Shown here in pieces: positions 42,398 to 50,305 of a stretch of DNA of 64,000 nucleotides. Each line of letters starts with the position of its first letter. Positions within the stretch are counted from its first letter, which is position 1. Made by a program: the position numbers and the translations under genes. This DNA comes from JARIHD01 sp963815935 (GTDB lineage Bacteria; Patescibacteriota; Saccharimonadia; Saccharimonadales; UBA4665), in contig CAWFIL010000002.1 in assembly GCA_963815935.1 (NCBI GenBank), forward strand, positions 372,001 to 436,000, in the 5' to 3' direction. A model generated the notes under the pieces. It saw only the letters and a list, made by a program, of their open reading frames with translations, was not told where the DNA came from and did not search any database.

Positions 42398-42432
42398 GCA
42401 AAAAGAGCCTAGGATAACCAGGCGCTTTTTGC
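42398..42432 (-). terminator. terminator after the gene at 42436
   Basis: GCAAAAAG-c-GCCT with AGGC-t-CTTTTTGC on the minus strand. It is followed closely by the leaderless promoter of the nuclease gene. Confidence 0.8.
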
Positions 42433-42435
42433 ATA

Positions 42436-42837
42436 TTAGTACATAGGGTAAATGCCAAGTTGTACGGTTTCGTCGAGTGGCAAGAGGGTCGGACCGTCGG
42501 GGAGCATTACACCGGCCGCATACTGGCAGTCTTCTACCTGGAACGCAATGCCCTGGAGCGGCTGGCGGAATGTGTCGCCGCTTTGTACGACGACCAGCAT
42601 GCCGATGCTGCCTAGTTGTTGCACGAAACTGCTAACATGTTCAACATTAGTAGCGATCTGTTCGGTAATCATCTGGTCGTGCTGTTCAACGAGCGCCGGC
42701 GTCATGAACGCGCGGCCGACCTCTAGCCAGTAGTGCTGCTCTTGAACCACCTGGCTAGTTTTGGCTAGGAACGTTTGTAGTGCCGAGAGATAGTCGGCGG
42801 GAGTGCAAGAAAGAGCTTCGGAAGTCCTTTCGATCAT
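42436..42837 (-). CDS. hypothetical 133-residue protein
   Basis: The first ~75 residues are helical (SALQTFLAKTSQVVQEQHYW...). The rest is beta-rich with LLPLDETVQLGIYPMY at the end. No known motif. TATACT is six bases before the ATG (leaderless). A CRP-like palindrome lies about 80 bases upstream at 42910-42925. It has its own terminator, so it is a single-gene unit that may belong to the same regulon as the atp operon. Confidence 0.65.
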   Translation of the reverse strand: MIERTSEALSCTPADYLSALQTFLAKTSQVVQEQHYWLEVGRAFMTPALVEQHDQMITEQIATNVEHVSSFVQQLGSIGMLVVVQSGDTFRQPLQGIAFQVEDCQYAAGVMLPDGPTLLPLDETVQLGIYPMY

Positions 42838-42909
42838 ATGAACAGTATACGATCAAGAGCGTTTGACGCATATCATATTTTTGACAACTCAACTTCTGTC
42901 TTTTGTAGA

Positions 42910-42925
42910 TGTGACGATTATCACT
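42910..42925. promoter_or_regulatory. CRP-like operator 1 (TGTGA-N6-TCACT)
   Basis: TGTGACGATTATCACT, centred at 42917.5. It lies about 80 bases upstream of the leaderless start of the gene at 42837 and overlaps the 3' end of the lipid-kinase-like gene. Confidence 0.6.
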
Positions 42926-43853
42926 CCGTGTGGTCAAGCCTGGTCGTCAGTATCGTATAGGGCTGTGAGTGCAAAAATACTTCAATGTCATCATCTGGCA
43001 TCAGCTCGACTGGTGGCTCGCCGTCAAAATGCATGCTCGTTGGACTCGTTAGGCTAAAGGCATACGACTCATGATATTCACCTGCTGCGTGGCCAACCAA
43101 CAGACCTCCGGCGGCAATGCTTGCGGCCAGGATGCCTTTGCGTACGGGCGTTACGCGCATGCGCTCTTCCCAGTACTCTACTGGAAAGTGGCCTATCTTT
43201 GCCATACACGGTCCTTTGGCAAACGTCAGCTCGCCTAGCTGCCGGACGTGTTCTTCGTTGTCCAGAAGCTCAAAGGTATGCTTGCTGACAATGCCGCCAA
43301 AGCCGACTTGCAAGTCGCGAAGGCCTGGTGCGCCAAGACGATACGCGGGGCTATTGATAAAGGCCGTTGCCTTGGCAGACTTGCCTACCCCTATGTACGA
43401 GATGGCGTGATGTGACTCTGTGGTGCTCTCGTGGGTAATGTTGGCCCCCATGGCGTAAGCATCCACAGCGACGCTTTGAGTAAGGATGGCGCTTGGCGGT
43501 GCGTGACGATGCTTTTGAGTTGCCCGGCCGATGTCGCGGGCATTGCCACCGGCTAGCGAGGCAAATGGAACTTGTCCGACAAGATCAACGATCTCGGGCA
43601 AGATGAGTGCGCCAATAATGTCCCGCGCAGTGCCGTCGCCAAACACACCGCCAATGACGTCTCCTGCTCGCAGCTTACCAGCAAGCCGCTCGGCATTTGG
43701 CAAGTGTCCACCAGCCGCACTCATAAGACGCAGCACAGGCTTGTTGAGTTTAGAGCTGCGTAATTCTTCTTCGCAAGCCTCGGCCAGACGGACTCCCGAA
43801 GGATTGTGGATGACAACAATACGTTCGTAGGCGGGCTTGGTCACTGAGGGCAT
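42921..43853 (-). CDS. diacylglycerol kinase-like lipid kinase 2
   Basis: 310 residues with a shortened DAGK-like N-terminal domain: FGDGTARDI (nucleotide loop) and LAGGNARDIG. The C-terminal beta domain ends with MHFDGEPPVELMPDDDIEVF, which matches the family. It is a distant paralogue of 7004-8047. It lies five bases after the cobalamin adenosyltransferase-like gene, so the two share a transcript. The substrate may be a lipid or another diol; NAD-kinase-like activity is less likely. Confidence 0.8.
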   Translation of the reverse strand: MPSVTKPAYERIVVIHNPSGVRLAEACEEELRSSKLNKPVLRLMSAAGGHLPNAERLAGKLRAGDVIGGVFGDGTARDIIGALILPEIVDLVGQVPFASLAGGNARDIGRATQKHRHAPPSAILTQSVAVDAYAMGANITHESTTESHHAISYIGVGKSAKATAFINSPAYRLGAPGLRDLQVGFGGIVSKHTFELLDNEEHVRQLGELTFAKGPCMAKIGHFPVEYWEERMRVTPVRKGILAASIAAGGLLVGHAAGEYHESYAFSLTSPTSMHFDGEPPVELMPDDDIEVFLHSQPYTILTTRLDHTE

Positions 43854-43858
43854 TGCTT

Positions 43859-44428
43859 TTAGAAGTCGATGCCCTTATTTGCCAGGAACTTATCGTCGAA
43901 GTGGTGTTTGATCTTGCTCATATTGGTGGCAATGTCTACGTGCTGTAGCATGTCCTCTGGGAAGTTACGGCCAGTCAGGCAAAGGCTGGTGTTGGGCGCG
44001 CGCTTGGCAAATAGCTCTTGGAGCTGCTTGGCCGAAAGCAGTCCGTCGTGCACGGCATTGTTGATCTCATCGCAGATTACTAGGTCGAATTTGCCGCTTG
44101 ATACAGCTTGCAGGGCCTCTCCAAAGGTCTCTAGGGCGGCTTGTTTGTGCTGCTCCTCGCTCACAAATTCTGCGCTGATATTACCGGCGTTATAAAATCC
44201 CTTGCCACCTTTGTAAAAGTAGAGCTGGTCGCCAAAAACCGGCATAATGTCGCGGATGAAGACATGCTCGCCCACGCCCCAATACTTGATGAACTGGATA
44301 AAGGCCACGTTCCACCGGTTGCCCAATGCGCGTACCATCAGGCCGATGCTCGCACTAGTCTTCCCCTTGCTTTCACCGGTGTAGACAATAACCACCGACT
44401 CTTTGGTCTTGAAGTCCTCAAATGCCAT
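43859..44428 (-). CDS. cob(I)alamin adenosyltransferase, CobA/CobO type
   Basis: 189 residues with the P-loop TGESKGKTSASIGLMVRALG (about 17-36), the IQFIKYW segment and the DLVICDEINNAV Walker-B-like motif, all typical of CobO/BtuR. The enzyme adenosylates corrinoids. The -10 TATAAT overlaps the upstream in-frame ATG at 44440, so the ATG at 44428 is chosen. No corrinoid synthesis or B12-dependent gene is visible in this window, so the enzyme may use a scavenged corrinoid or a different substrate. Confidence 0.9.
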   Translation of the reverse strand: MAFEDFKTKESVVIVYTGESKGKTSASIGLMVRALGNRWNVAFIQFIKYWGVGEHVFIRDIMPVFGDQLYFYKGGKGFYNAGNISAEFVSEEQHKQAALETFGEALQAVSSGKFDLVICDEINNAVHDGLLSAKQLQELFAKRAPNTSLCLTGRNFPEDMLQHVDIATNMSKIKHHFDDKFLANKGIDF

Positions 44429-44446
44429 AATACCTGGCATTATAGC

Positions 44447-44959
44447 CTACGCGGTTTCTGATAGGCTACCTGGTTCCATAAATTGTAGGGCCAATGCTTC
44501 TTGTGGCGCACTCGCGTTGTGTTGATAGCGAACCGAAGACACGTCGTCTACGTACTCCATCAGTTCTTGTTGCGCCAGCCAGCCGGCAACCTCGCCAGCG
44601 TAGGTTGCCATGCGCACCACTCGTCGTTGTTCTCGACTGGCCCCGTTCCGGGCGGCATGCGTAATGTCACGACGCATGGCGGTCACTGTTTCGGTATCGG
44701 GCTCGGCCTCGAGGTCAGCTTCAGTCTCGAAGAGCGGCCCCGTGACGCGTAAAATGCGGCCATTTAAGCACTCTACCCTAGACCTGCTGCCATTGTGGCT
44801 GTCGGCAATGATCTCACCGGGATTGTTATATGACGATAATACGGCAGCTACTTCGGCGGCATGTCCTCGGAGTGCATCAAGAAAAAGAGCAAGCGCGGTG
44901 CGTTGCTCTTCTGCTATGCCTTCTGGTGCTGCAAGCCGGGGTTCAGTGTTTCGTGCCAT
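44447..44959 (-). CDS. hypothetical 170-residue protein
   Basis: A soluble acidic and basic mixed protein with two helical blocks (about 15-45 and 95-135) and a central beta segment (RVECLNGRILRVTGPLF). No recognised family. GGAGGG lies a few bases upstream of the ATG. It is on the same strand as the adenosyltransferase, with 18 bases between its stop and that start, so the three genes 42921-44959 probably form an operon. Confidence 0.65.
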   Translation of the reverse strand: MARNTEPRLAAPEGIAEEQRTALALFLDALRGHAAEVAAVLSSYNNPGEIIADSHNGSRSRVECLNGRILRVTGPLFETEADLEAEPDTETVTAMRRDITHAARNGASREQRRVVRMATYAGEVAGWLAQQELMEYVDDVSSVRYQHNASAPQEALALQFMEPGSLSETA

Positions 44960-45024
44960 AGGTCCCTCCGCTTAGTTACACGTTTAGCTAAGCAGATACT
45001 GAGGCTACCTGGCGGTGATATTTG

Positions 45025-45276
45025 CTACGAAACGAGCTTTTTGTCTTTGAGCGCTGCATCAATTTTTTGCCGGTCGAAGCCGACGATAATCGTGCCGTCG
45101 ATGTCAATAACTGGGATGCCGGTCTGGTTAGATTTTTCGACTGCCTCGTGGGCGAACGTAACATCCTGTTCGACGTTTTTGTCGGTATACTTGACGCCTA
45201 TTTTATCTAGGTATTCCTTTGCGGCGTGGCAAAAAGCACACCAGTCCGCGCTATAAACAGTAACTTTTGTATCCAT
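45025..45276 (-). CDS. glutaredoxin-like protein
   Basis: 83 residues, thioredoxin fold: SADWCAFCHAAKEYL with the CxxC redox pair (Cys-Ala-Phe-Cys), the cis-proline block GIPVIDIDG and the C-terminal GFDRQKID helix. It likely reduces disulfides or feeds ribonucleotide reductase in the cytoplasm. The ATG at 45276 is six bases after TACACT, so I take this start rather than an ATG two codons earlier. Confidence 0.9.
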   Translation of the reverse strand: MDTKVTVYSADWCAFCHAAKEYLDKIGVKYTDKNVEQDVTFAHEAVEKSNQTGIPVIDIDGTIIVGFDRQKIDAALKDKKLVS

Positions 45277-45324
45277 GCACATAGTGTAGCACTTGCTTGT
45301 GCAGCCACCTACCAAGGCGCAGAC

Positions 45325-45345
45325 CTCCAAGGCCGGGCCTTGGAG
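45325..45345. repeat. hairpin element with core CTCCAAGGCC/GGCCTTGGAG, copy 2
   Basis: Same 21-base palindrome core as at 34204-34236, flanked here by GCGC on both sides. It lies in the divergent space between the glutaredoxin and the atp operon. Confidence 0.7.
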
Positions 45346-45378
45346 CGCGGGTAACTCGCTTTGCCCGAATGGGGGATT

Positions 45379-45394
45379 TGTGATGCCAATCACT
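45379..45394. promoter_or_regulatory. CRP-like operator 2 (atp distal)
   Basis: TGTGATGCCAATCACT centred at 45386.5, the distal of two palindromes upstream of the atp operon; the two are 36 bases apart. Confidence 0.65.
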
Positions 45395-45414
45395 CTTTGA
45401 CGTATCTGCAAGTT

Positions 45415-45430
45415 TGTGATTTTTATCACG
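45415..45430. promoter_or_regulatory. CRP-like operator 3 (atp proximal)
   Basis: TGTGATTTTTATCACG centred at 45422.5, just upstream of the -35 box of the atp promoter. The location suits an activator of the Crp/Fnr family. Confidence 0.7.
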
Positions 45431-45438
45431 AAATACCA

Positions 45439-45467
45439 TTGCAAGCCGCACCTCTGTTTGCTATAGT
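45439..45467 (+). promoter_or_regulatory. atp operon promoter (TTGCAA-N17-TATAGT)
   Basis: TTGCAA (45439-45444), 17 bases, TATAGT (45462-45467). The ATG of the first gene is nine bases further, so the mRNA is leaderless or nearly so. Confidence 0.8.
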
Positions 45468-45476
45468 AAGTAAGAA

Positions 45477-45743
45477 ATGAAGAAGGCCGCCGACCATACG
45501 ACGACTAAAGCTAGTAGTGGTACTAACCACTTTTCTTTAAGCACCCTCGCTTTTGACCTTCTCGACACCGCTTGGCGCATTGCCATACCGGTTGTTCTGT
45601 TCGCAGGCGCCGGTATTTTTATTGACCGTAAGCTTGGCAGCGCACCATGGGCTACCTTGTTGGGTTCGGTTGCTGGTTTCGTGGTCGCCGGTTTTTTGCT
45701 CAAAGCACAATTACAAGCCGTTGAACGGGAGGAAAATTCATAA
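45477..45743 (+). CDS. AtpZ/AtpI-type ATP synthase assembly protein
   Basis: 88 residues with two TMs (IAIPVVLFAGAGIFI and ATLLGSVAGFVVAGFLL). It matches the small protein encoded first in many atp operons, proposed to help c-ring assembly or Mg2+ or Ca2+ uptake. The stop codon TAA overlaps the ATG of atpB by one base. It is leaderless from the promoter at 45439-45467 and under the two CRP-like operators. Confidence 0.85.
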   Translation: MKKAADHTTTKASSGTNHFSLSTLAFDLLDTAWRIAIPVVLFAGAGIFIDRKLGSAPWATLLGSVAGFVVAGFLLKAQLQAVEREENS

Positions 45744-46567
45744 TGAACGCACTTACTACGTTTGCTAGTGACGGTCCGCACATTAGCATTGGTGCGGAAA
45801 CGTTGTTTCACATTGGGCCGATTGTCATTACCAACTCGCAAGTGCTTGGTATGTTTGGGGCACTACTGCTGATGGGCATCCTGTTTTGGACGGCCCGCGC
45901 CGCCAAGAGTGGCAGCCGTAGTCGCTTTATGCACGCCGTTATGATGTTGTTCGAAAACCTGTACGACACAACGGTAGAAGTAATTGGCGACAAAACCGTC
46001 GTTAAGAAGGTGCTGCCACTGGCGGTTACCCTCATGCTATTCTTCATGCTCAACAACTGGCTCGGTTTGCTGCCAATCGTCGGTTCGGTAACCTACAACG
46101 TACACGGCGAGCATGTACCGCTACTGCGCGGTGTGGCCGCCGACCTCAACACTACTTTGGCATTGGCAATTATTTCGATGACGACCGCACAGTTGTGGGC
46201 TATCAAGCGCCAAGGCTTCTTTGGCAATGCCCGCCGCTACTTGTTTAACCCTATCAAGGAGCCGTTGCACTTCTTTATCGGTCTGCTCGAAATTGTGGCT
46301 GAATTTTCCCGTACTGCCGCCCTAAGCCTGCGTATTTTTGGTAACGTGTTCGGTGGCGAAGTGCTGTTGGTGGTTATCGCCTTCCTGACTTCCTACGCCT
46401 CTTCGATCGCTCTGCCCGTCTTTTACTGTCTTGAACTTTTTGTTGGTGCCGTTCAGGCATATGTATTCTTTATGTTGACCATTGTTTTCATTTCATTGGG
46501 TTTGCCCAATCCAGAGGGTGGCCACGGTTCGCAAGAACCGCACGCCCCTGCCGAGGAAAAGGCCTAA
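45743..46567 (+). CDS. atpB: F-type ATP synthase subunit a
   Basis: 274 residues with about six TMs. The essential arginine is in EFSRTAALSLRIFGNVFGGE (near residue 200), the stator side of the proton channel facing the c-ring. The C-terminal helix ends with VFISLGLPNPEGGHG. It is preceded by GGGAGG. In F0 it works with the c-ring to convert ion flow to rotation. Normal length. Confidence 0.95.
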   Translation: MNALTTFASDGPHISIGAETLFHIGPIVITNSQVLGMFGALLLMGILFWTARAAKSGSRSRFMHAVMMLFENLYDTTVEVIGDKTVVKKVLPLAVTLMLFFMLNNWLGLLPIVGSVTYNVHGEHVPLLRGVAADLNTTLALAIISMTTAQLWAIKRQGFFGNARRYLFNPIKEPLHFFIGLLEIVAEFSRTAALSLRIFGNVFGGEVLLVVIAFLTSYASSIALPVFYCLELFVGAVQAYVFFMLTIVFISLGLPNPEGGHGSQEPHAPAEEKA

Positions 46568-46620
46568 CCGCCCAGTGGCAATGGTAGAAATTAAGTAGTA
46601 ATTAAAAGGAGTAATAAATA

Positions 46621-46836
46621 ATGGATAGTCTAGCATTTGGTTTGACCTATGCAATCGGTGCCGGCCTTTGTGGTATCGGCCTTGGCCTGGTTGGTTTTGG
46701 TGCAATGCAAGCCATTGGCCGCAACCCAGAAGCAGAGGGTAAAATTCGTACCCTTATGATCTTGGCTATGGCCTTCGTAGACGCCCTTGCCATCATCGGC
46801 CTGGTCGTTGCCCTTATTATTAAATTCTTGAAGTAG
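46621..46836 (+). CDS. atpE: F-type ATP synthase subunit c
   Basis: 71 residues, two TM hairpin. The polar loop RNPE follows helix 1 (glycine-rich GIGLGLVGFG). The ion-carrying carboxylate in helix 2 is Asp54 (FVDALAIIG); many bacteria use Glu here. No Q-x3-E sodium signature is obvious, so protons are the likely ion. AAAAGGAG lies nine bases upstream. Confidence 0.96.
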   Translation: MDSLAFGLTYAIGAGLCGIGLGLVGFGAMQAIGRNPEAEGKIRTLMILAMAFVDALAIIGLVVALIIKFLK

Positions 46837-46857
46837 CACGGAAGAGGGATATCCCTT

Positions 46858-47397
46858 ATGCATGATATGTTGTTTGTTGCTAGCGGCAGCGAGTCCTCAC
46901 CGGGCTTGTTGCAGGCACTAGGGATCGACGGCAAACTGCTCATTGAGCAAGCTATTGCCTTCCTGATCCTAGTCGCTATCTTGGGCAAGTTTGTATACCC
47001 TGCCCTCGTCAAGGTTATCGATGCTCGCCGCGACCAGATTGAAGCCGGTATGAAAGAGGCCAAGCAGGCCGAAGAAGCTTTGGAAAAAGCCGAAGTTAAG
47101 GTTACCGACTTGCTGGCCGATGCCCGCAAAGAAGCCGACGAAATCCTCGCTCGTTCGCATCAGGAAGCGACCGCAATGGTCGCCGAAGCCGAAGAGAAAT
47201 CCAAGGCCCGTGCCGAGCAAATCGTGGCCGATGCCCGCACCCAGCTCGAAGTTGACGTCCGCAAGGCTCGTGAAGCCCTCAAGACTGACACTATCGAACT
47301 GGTTGCACTGGCCACCGAACGCATCGTGGGTGAAAAGCTCGATGCCAAAAAGGATGCCAACCTTATCAAAGGTGCATTAAGTCAGGAGAAGGCGTGA
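46858..47397 (+). CDS. atpF: F-type ATP synthase subunit b
   Basis: 179 residues. One N-terminal TM (about 23-43, IEQAIAFLILVAILGKFVYP) is followed by a long charged helical stalk (AEEALEKAEVKVTDLLADARKE) typical of the peripheral stalk dimer. The start is supported by GAGGG upstream. The TGA overlaps the GTG of atpH (GTGA). Confidence 0.95.
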   Translation: MHDMLFVASGSESSPGLLQALGIDGKLLIEQAIAFLILVAILGKFVYPALVKVIDARRDQIEAGMKEAKQAEEALEKAEVKVTDLLADARKEADEILARSHQEATAMVAEAEEKSKARAEQIVADARTQLEVDVRKAREALKTDTIELVALATERIVGEKLDAKKDANLIKGALSQEKA

Positions 47398-47792
47398 AGA
47401 TCAAGGCATCACGACGAGTTATAGCCCGTACTGTAGCCAGCAAACTGCTGGAACAACCCAAAGAGCGTGAGCACTGGGTTGCTGCCTTGGCCGCCTACCT
47501 GATCGAAACAAATCGCGTGGACGAGATTGACCTGGTGGTCAACGACATCGCCCGCGAGCTGTTTCGCCAACGAGGCGAATTGATCGTTGATGTCACGAGC
47601 GCTCGCCCGCTCACCGACAGTGTCCGTGATGAGTTGAAGCACCTCATGAAAGCCACAACTGGCGCCTATGACGTGCAACTTACCGAAGCACTTGACCCCA
47701 CGCTGCTTGGCGGCTTGGTCGCCCGCACGCCGGACTCCCAGCTTGATGCAAGCGTGCGAACCAAACTTAAGCAACTAGCAACGATCAAATAA
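47394..47792 (+). CDS. atpH: F-type ATP synthase subunit delta, short form
   Basis: 132 residues; the usual length is about 175-185. The C-terminal OSCP half (LIVDVTSARPLTDSVRDELKHLM...LGGLVARTPDSQLDASVRTKLKQL) is present and the N-terminal helical bundle is reduced. It links F1 to subunit b. GTG start overlapping the atpF stop by four bases, so translation is coupled. The shortened bundle fits small CPR genomes. Confidence 0.9.
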   Translation: MKIKASRRVIARTVASKLLEQPKEREHWVAALAAYLIETNRVDEIDLVVNDIARELFRQRGELIVDVTSARPLTDSVRDELKHLMKATTGAYDVQLTEALDPTLLGGLVARTPDSQLDASVRTKLKQLATIK

Positions 47793-47831
47793 TATCTAGC
47801 CTTAGCATAGGGAGAATAGAGATAAGAACAT

Positions 47832-49385
47832 ATGAGTGATCTAAAAGTCCAAGAACTATCAGCCGAGCTAGTCGAAGCGATCCAATCGCTGCGTTCGACC
47901 AAGGGCCTGAAAGAAGCTGGCGTTGTCACCCGCGTAGGTGACGGTGTCGCTTGGGTCTATGGCCTAACCAGCGCTGGCTATAACGAGGTTATCGAGATCG
48001 ATACCATCGACGGCGGCAAGGTGGCCGCTTTCGTGCTCAACTTGCTGGAAGACGAAATTGGTGCCGTTATTTTGGGTGACGACGCCGAAGTCGTTGCCGG
48101 TGCCCATGTGAGCCTAACCGGCGAAGTACTCAAGGTGCCTGTTGGCCCCGAACTTGTTGGCCGCGTGGTTGACCCGCTGGGCCGCCCGCTCGACGGCAAA
48201 GGTCCCATCAAGACTAAAGAACGCGGTCTGCTGGAGCGCAAAGCCCCCGGTGTAATGGACCGCAAGTCGGTGCACGAACCACTGATGACGGGTTTGATTG
48301 CCATCGACACCATGGTGCCAATCGGCCGTGGCCAGCGTGAGCTGATCATCGGTGACCGCCAGACGGGTAAGACCGCCATTGCAGTCGACACCATGATTAA
48401 CCAGGCCAAGCAAAAGACTGGCGTAGTAAACGTCTACGTTGCTATTGGTCAAAAGCTTTCCAAGATTTCCGCCCTTGTCGAACGCCTCAAGCGCGAAGGC
48501 GTTATGGACCAGACTATCGTGGTTGCTACCGGCCCTGCCGATCCAGCTCCATTGCTGTACTTGGCGCCATACGCTGGTGCTGCCATGGGTGAGTACTTCC
48601 GTGACAATAGTCAGCACGCGTTGATTATTTATGACGACCTCACCAAGCACGCCGTTGCCTATCGTCAGATGAGCCTGCTGCTTCGCCGCCCACCAGGACG
48701 CGAAGCGTACCCAGGTGACGTCTTTTACCTGCACTCTCGTCTCCTTGAGCGTGCCGCCAAGCTGAACGACGAACTTGGTGCTGGTTCGCTGACCGCATTG
48801 CCGATCATCGAAACCCAGGCCGGCGATATCTCGGCCTACATTCCGACCAACGTTATCTCGATTACCGATGGCCAGATCTTCCTGGAGACCAACTTGTTCT
48901 ACCAGGGTATTCGCCCGGCTATTTCGGTTGGTCTATCGGTCTCCCGTGTTGGTGGTGCCGCCCAGACCAAAGCTGTTAAGAGCGTATCTGGCGGTCTAAA
49001 GCTCTCGCTGGCTCAGTTCCGCGAACTGGCTGCCTTTGCGCAGTTCTCTAGTGACCTGGATGCTGAAACCAAGCACAGCATTGAGCGCGGACAACGCCTT
49101 ACCGAACTGCTCAAGCAGAAGCAATACCACCCACTGAGTATCGCTGAACAAACCGCCAGCATTATGGCCGCCACCAATGGTGCCTTCGACGAAGTTCCCA
49201 CTGCTAAGGTCAAGGATGCCCAGGCTGACTTGCTCAACCTGCTCGAGGACAAGCACGGTGCCGTTATGAAGACCCTCAACAAGGGTGACAAGCCAACCGA
49301 CGACATCCAAAAGACCATTCTCGACGCCGCCCAGAAAGTTGCTAAGTCATTCGCTGCCACTAAGTCCGCAAAGGCTAAGGAGTAG
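47832..49385 (+). CDS. atpA: F-type ATP synthase subunit alpha
   Basis: 517 residues with P-loop GDRQTGKTAI near residue 173, the DxxxHAVAYRQMSLLLRRPPGREAYPG signature near residue 275 and the C-terminal helical domain. Noncatalytic nucleotide sites in F1. GGGAG lies about 18 bases upstream. Length and motifs are normal. Confidence 0.97.
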   Translation: MSDLKVQELSAELVEAIQSLRSTKGLKEAGVVTRVGDGVAWVYGLTSAGYNEVIEIDTIDGGKVAAFVLNLLEDEIGAVILGDDAEVVAGAHVSLTGEVLKVPVGPELVGRVVDPLGRPLDGKGPIKTKERGLLERKAPGVMDRKSVHEPLMTGLIAIDTMVPIGRGQRELIIGDRQTGKTAIAVDTMINQAKQKTGVVNVYVAIGQKLSKISALVERLKREGVMDQTIVVATGPADPAPLLYLAPYAGAAMGEYFRDNSQHALIIYDDLTKHAVAYRQMSLLLRRPPGREAYPGDVFYLHSRLLERAAKLNDELGAGSLTALPIIETQAGDISAYIPTNVISITDGQIFLETNLFYQGIRPAISVGLSVSRVGGAAQTKAVKSVSGGLKLSLAQFRELAAFAQFSSDLDAETKHSIERGQRLTELLKQKQYHPLSIAEQTASIMAATNGAFDEVPTAKVKDAQADLLNLLEDKHGAVMKTLNKGDKPTDDIQKTILDAAQKVAKSFAATKSAKAKE

Positions 49386-49391
49386 CCCACC

Positions 49392-50273
49392 ATGGCTTCG
49401 CGGCAACAAATTAAGCAGCGCATCGGCTCGGTTAAAAGCACCAAGCAGATCACCAAGGCTATGCAATTGGTGGCTGCCAGCAAGCTGCGCCGCGCTCAGG
49501 ATGCCGTTGCCGGACCCCGCGCGTATGCCGAAATGGCCCGTGAAATCCTCGCCCGTCTGCGTGAGAACGCCGATGGCGAGGGCGAATTCCACCTATACGC
49601 AGAGCGCCCCGTCAAGGAGCGCCTGCTGATCGTTATTACCAGCGATCGTGGTTTGGCTGGCGCCTACAACGCCAACGTTATCCGCCGAATGATTGCCGAG
49701 CTAAAGGCTGACCAGCAGGCTGGTGTTGCAACCTCGGTCGTAACCATTGGCAAGCAAGCAGCTCATGCGGCCAGCCGCATCCAGGGCCTGAACGTACGTG
49801 CCGTTTATACGGAGCTGCCCGACCGGCCCGATGCCGACAGCCTGCGTCCGATCTTGAGTTCGGTTGTTGGCTTATATGCCGACCAAGTCGTAGATGCCGT
49901 TGATATCGTCAACACCAAGTACATCTCGACTGTGGTGCAGCAGGTGCAGATGCAGCGTTTGCTGCCCGCCGGCCACACTGACGAACAAGACAGGACCAAG
50001 GTACCAAAAGCCATCGCTACCGCCACGGTAGAGCCATCTGCGGAAGTGCTACTCCGTTCAACGACGCTACGCTTGCTGGATGCCCAGATTTATCAGGCAT
50101 TACTGGAAGCTTCGGCAAGTGAACAATCCATGCGCATGCTGGCAATGAAGAACGCCACCGACAACGCTAGTGACATCATTGACGACCTAACACTTGAGTA
50201 CAACAACGCCCGCCAGGCTGCGATTACTCAGGAGTTGGCCGAAATCACTGGTGGTGCAGAGGCAATGAAGTAA
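49392..50273 (+). CDS. atpG: F-type ATP synthase subunit gamma
   Basis: 293 residues, starting MASRQQIKQRIGSVKSTKQITKAMQLVAASKLRRAQ (rotor N-terminal helix), with TSDRGLAGAYNANV in the middle and the C-terminal helix containing MLAMKNATDNASDIIDDL and QAAITQELAEI. It is the central rotor shaft that turns inside alpha3beta3. It starts six bases after atpA. Confidence 0.97.
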   Translation: MASRQQIKQRIGSVKSTKQITKAMQLVAASKLRRAQDAVAGPRAYAEMAREILARLRENADGEGEFHLYAERPVKERLLIVITSDRGLAGAYNANVIRRMIAELKADQQAGVATSVVTIGKQAAHAASRIQGLNVRAVYTELPDRPDADSLRPILSSVVGLYADQVVDAVDIVNTKYISTVVQQVQMQRLLPAGHTDEQDRTKVPKAIATATVEPSAEVLLRSTTLRLLDAQIYQALLEASASEQSMRMLAMKNATDNASDIIDDLTLEYNNARQAAITQELAEITGGAEAMK

Positions 50274-50305
50274 GATTAATACCCCTAGAAAGCGGAGAAT
50301 ATTAA

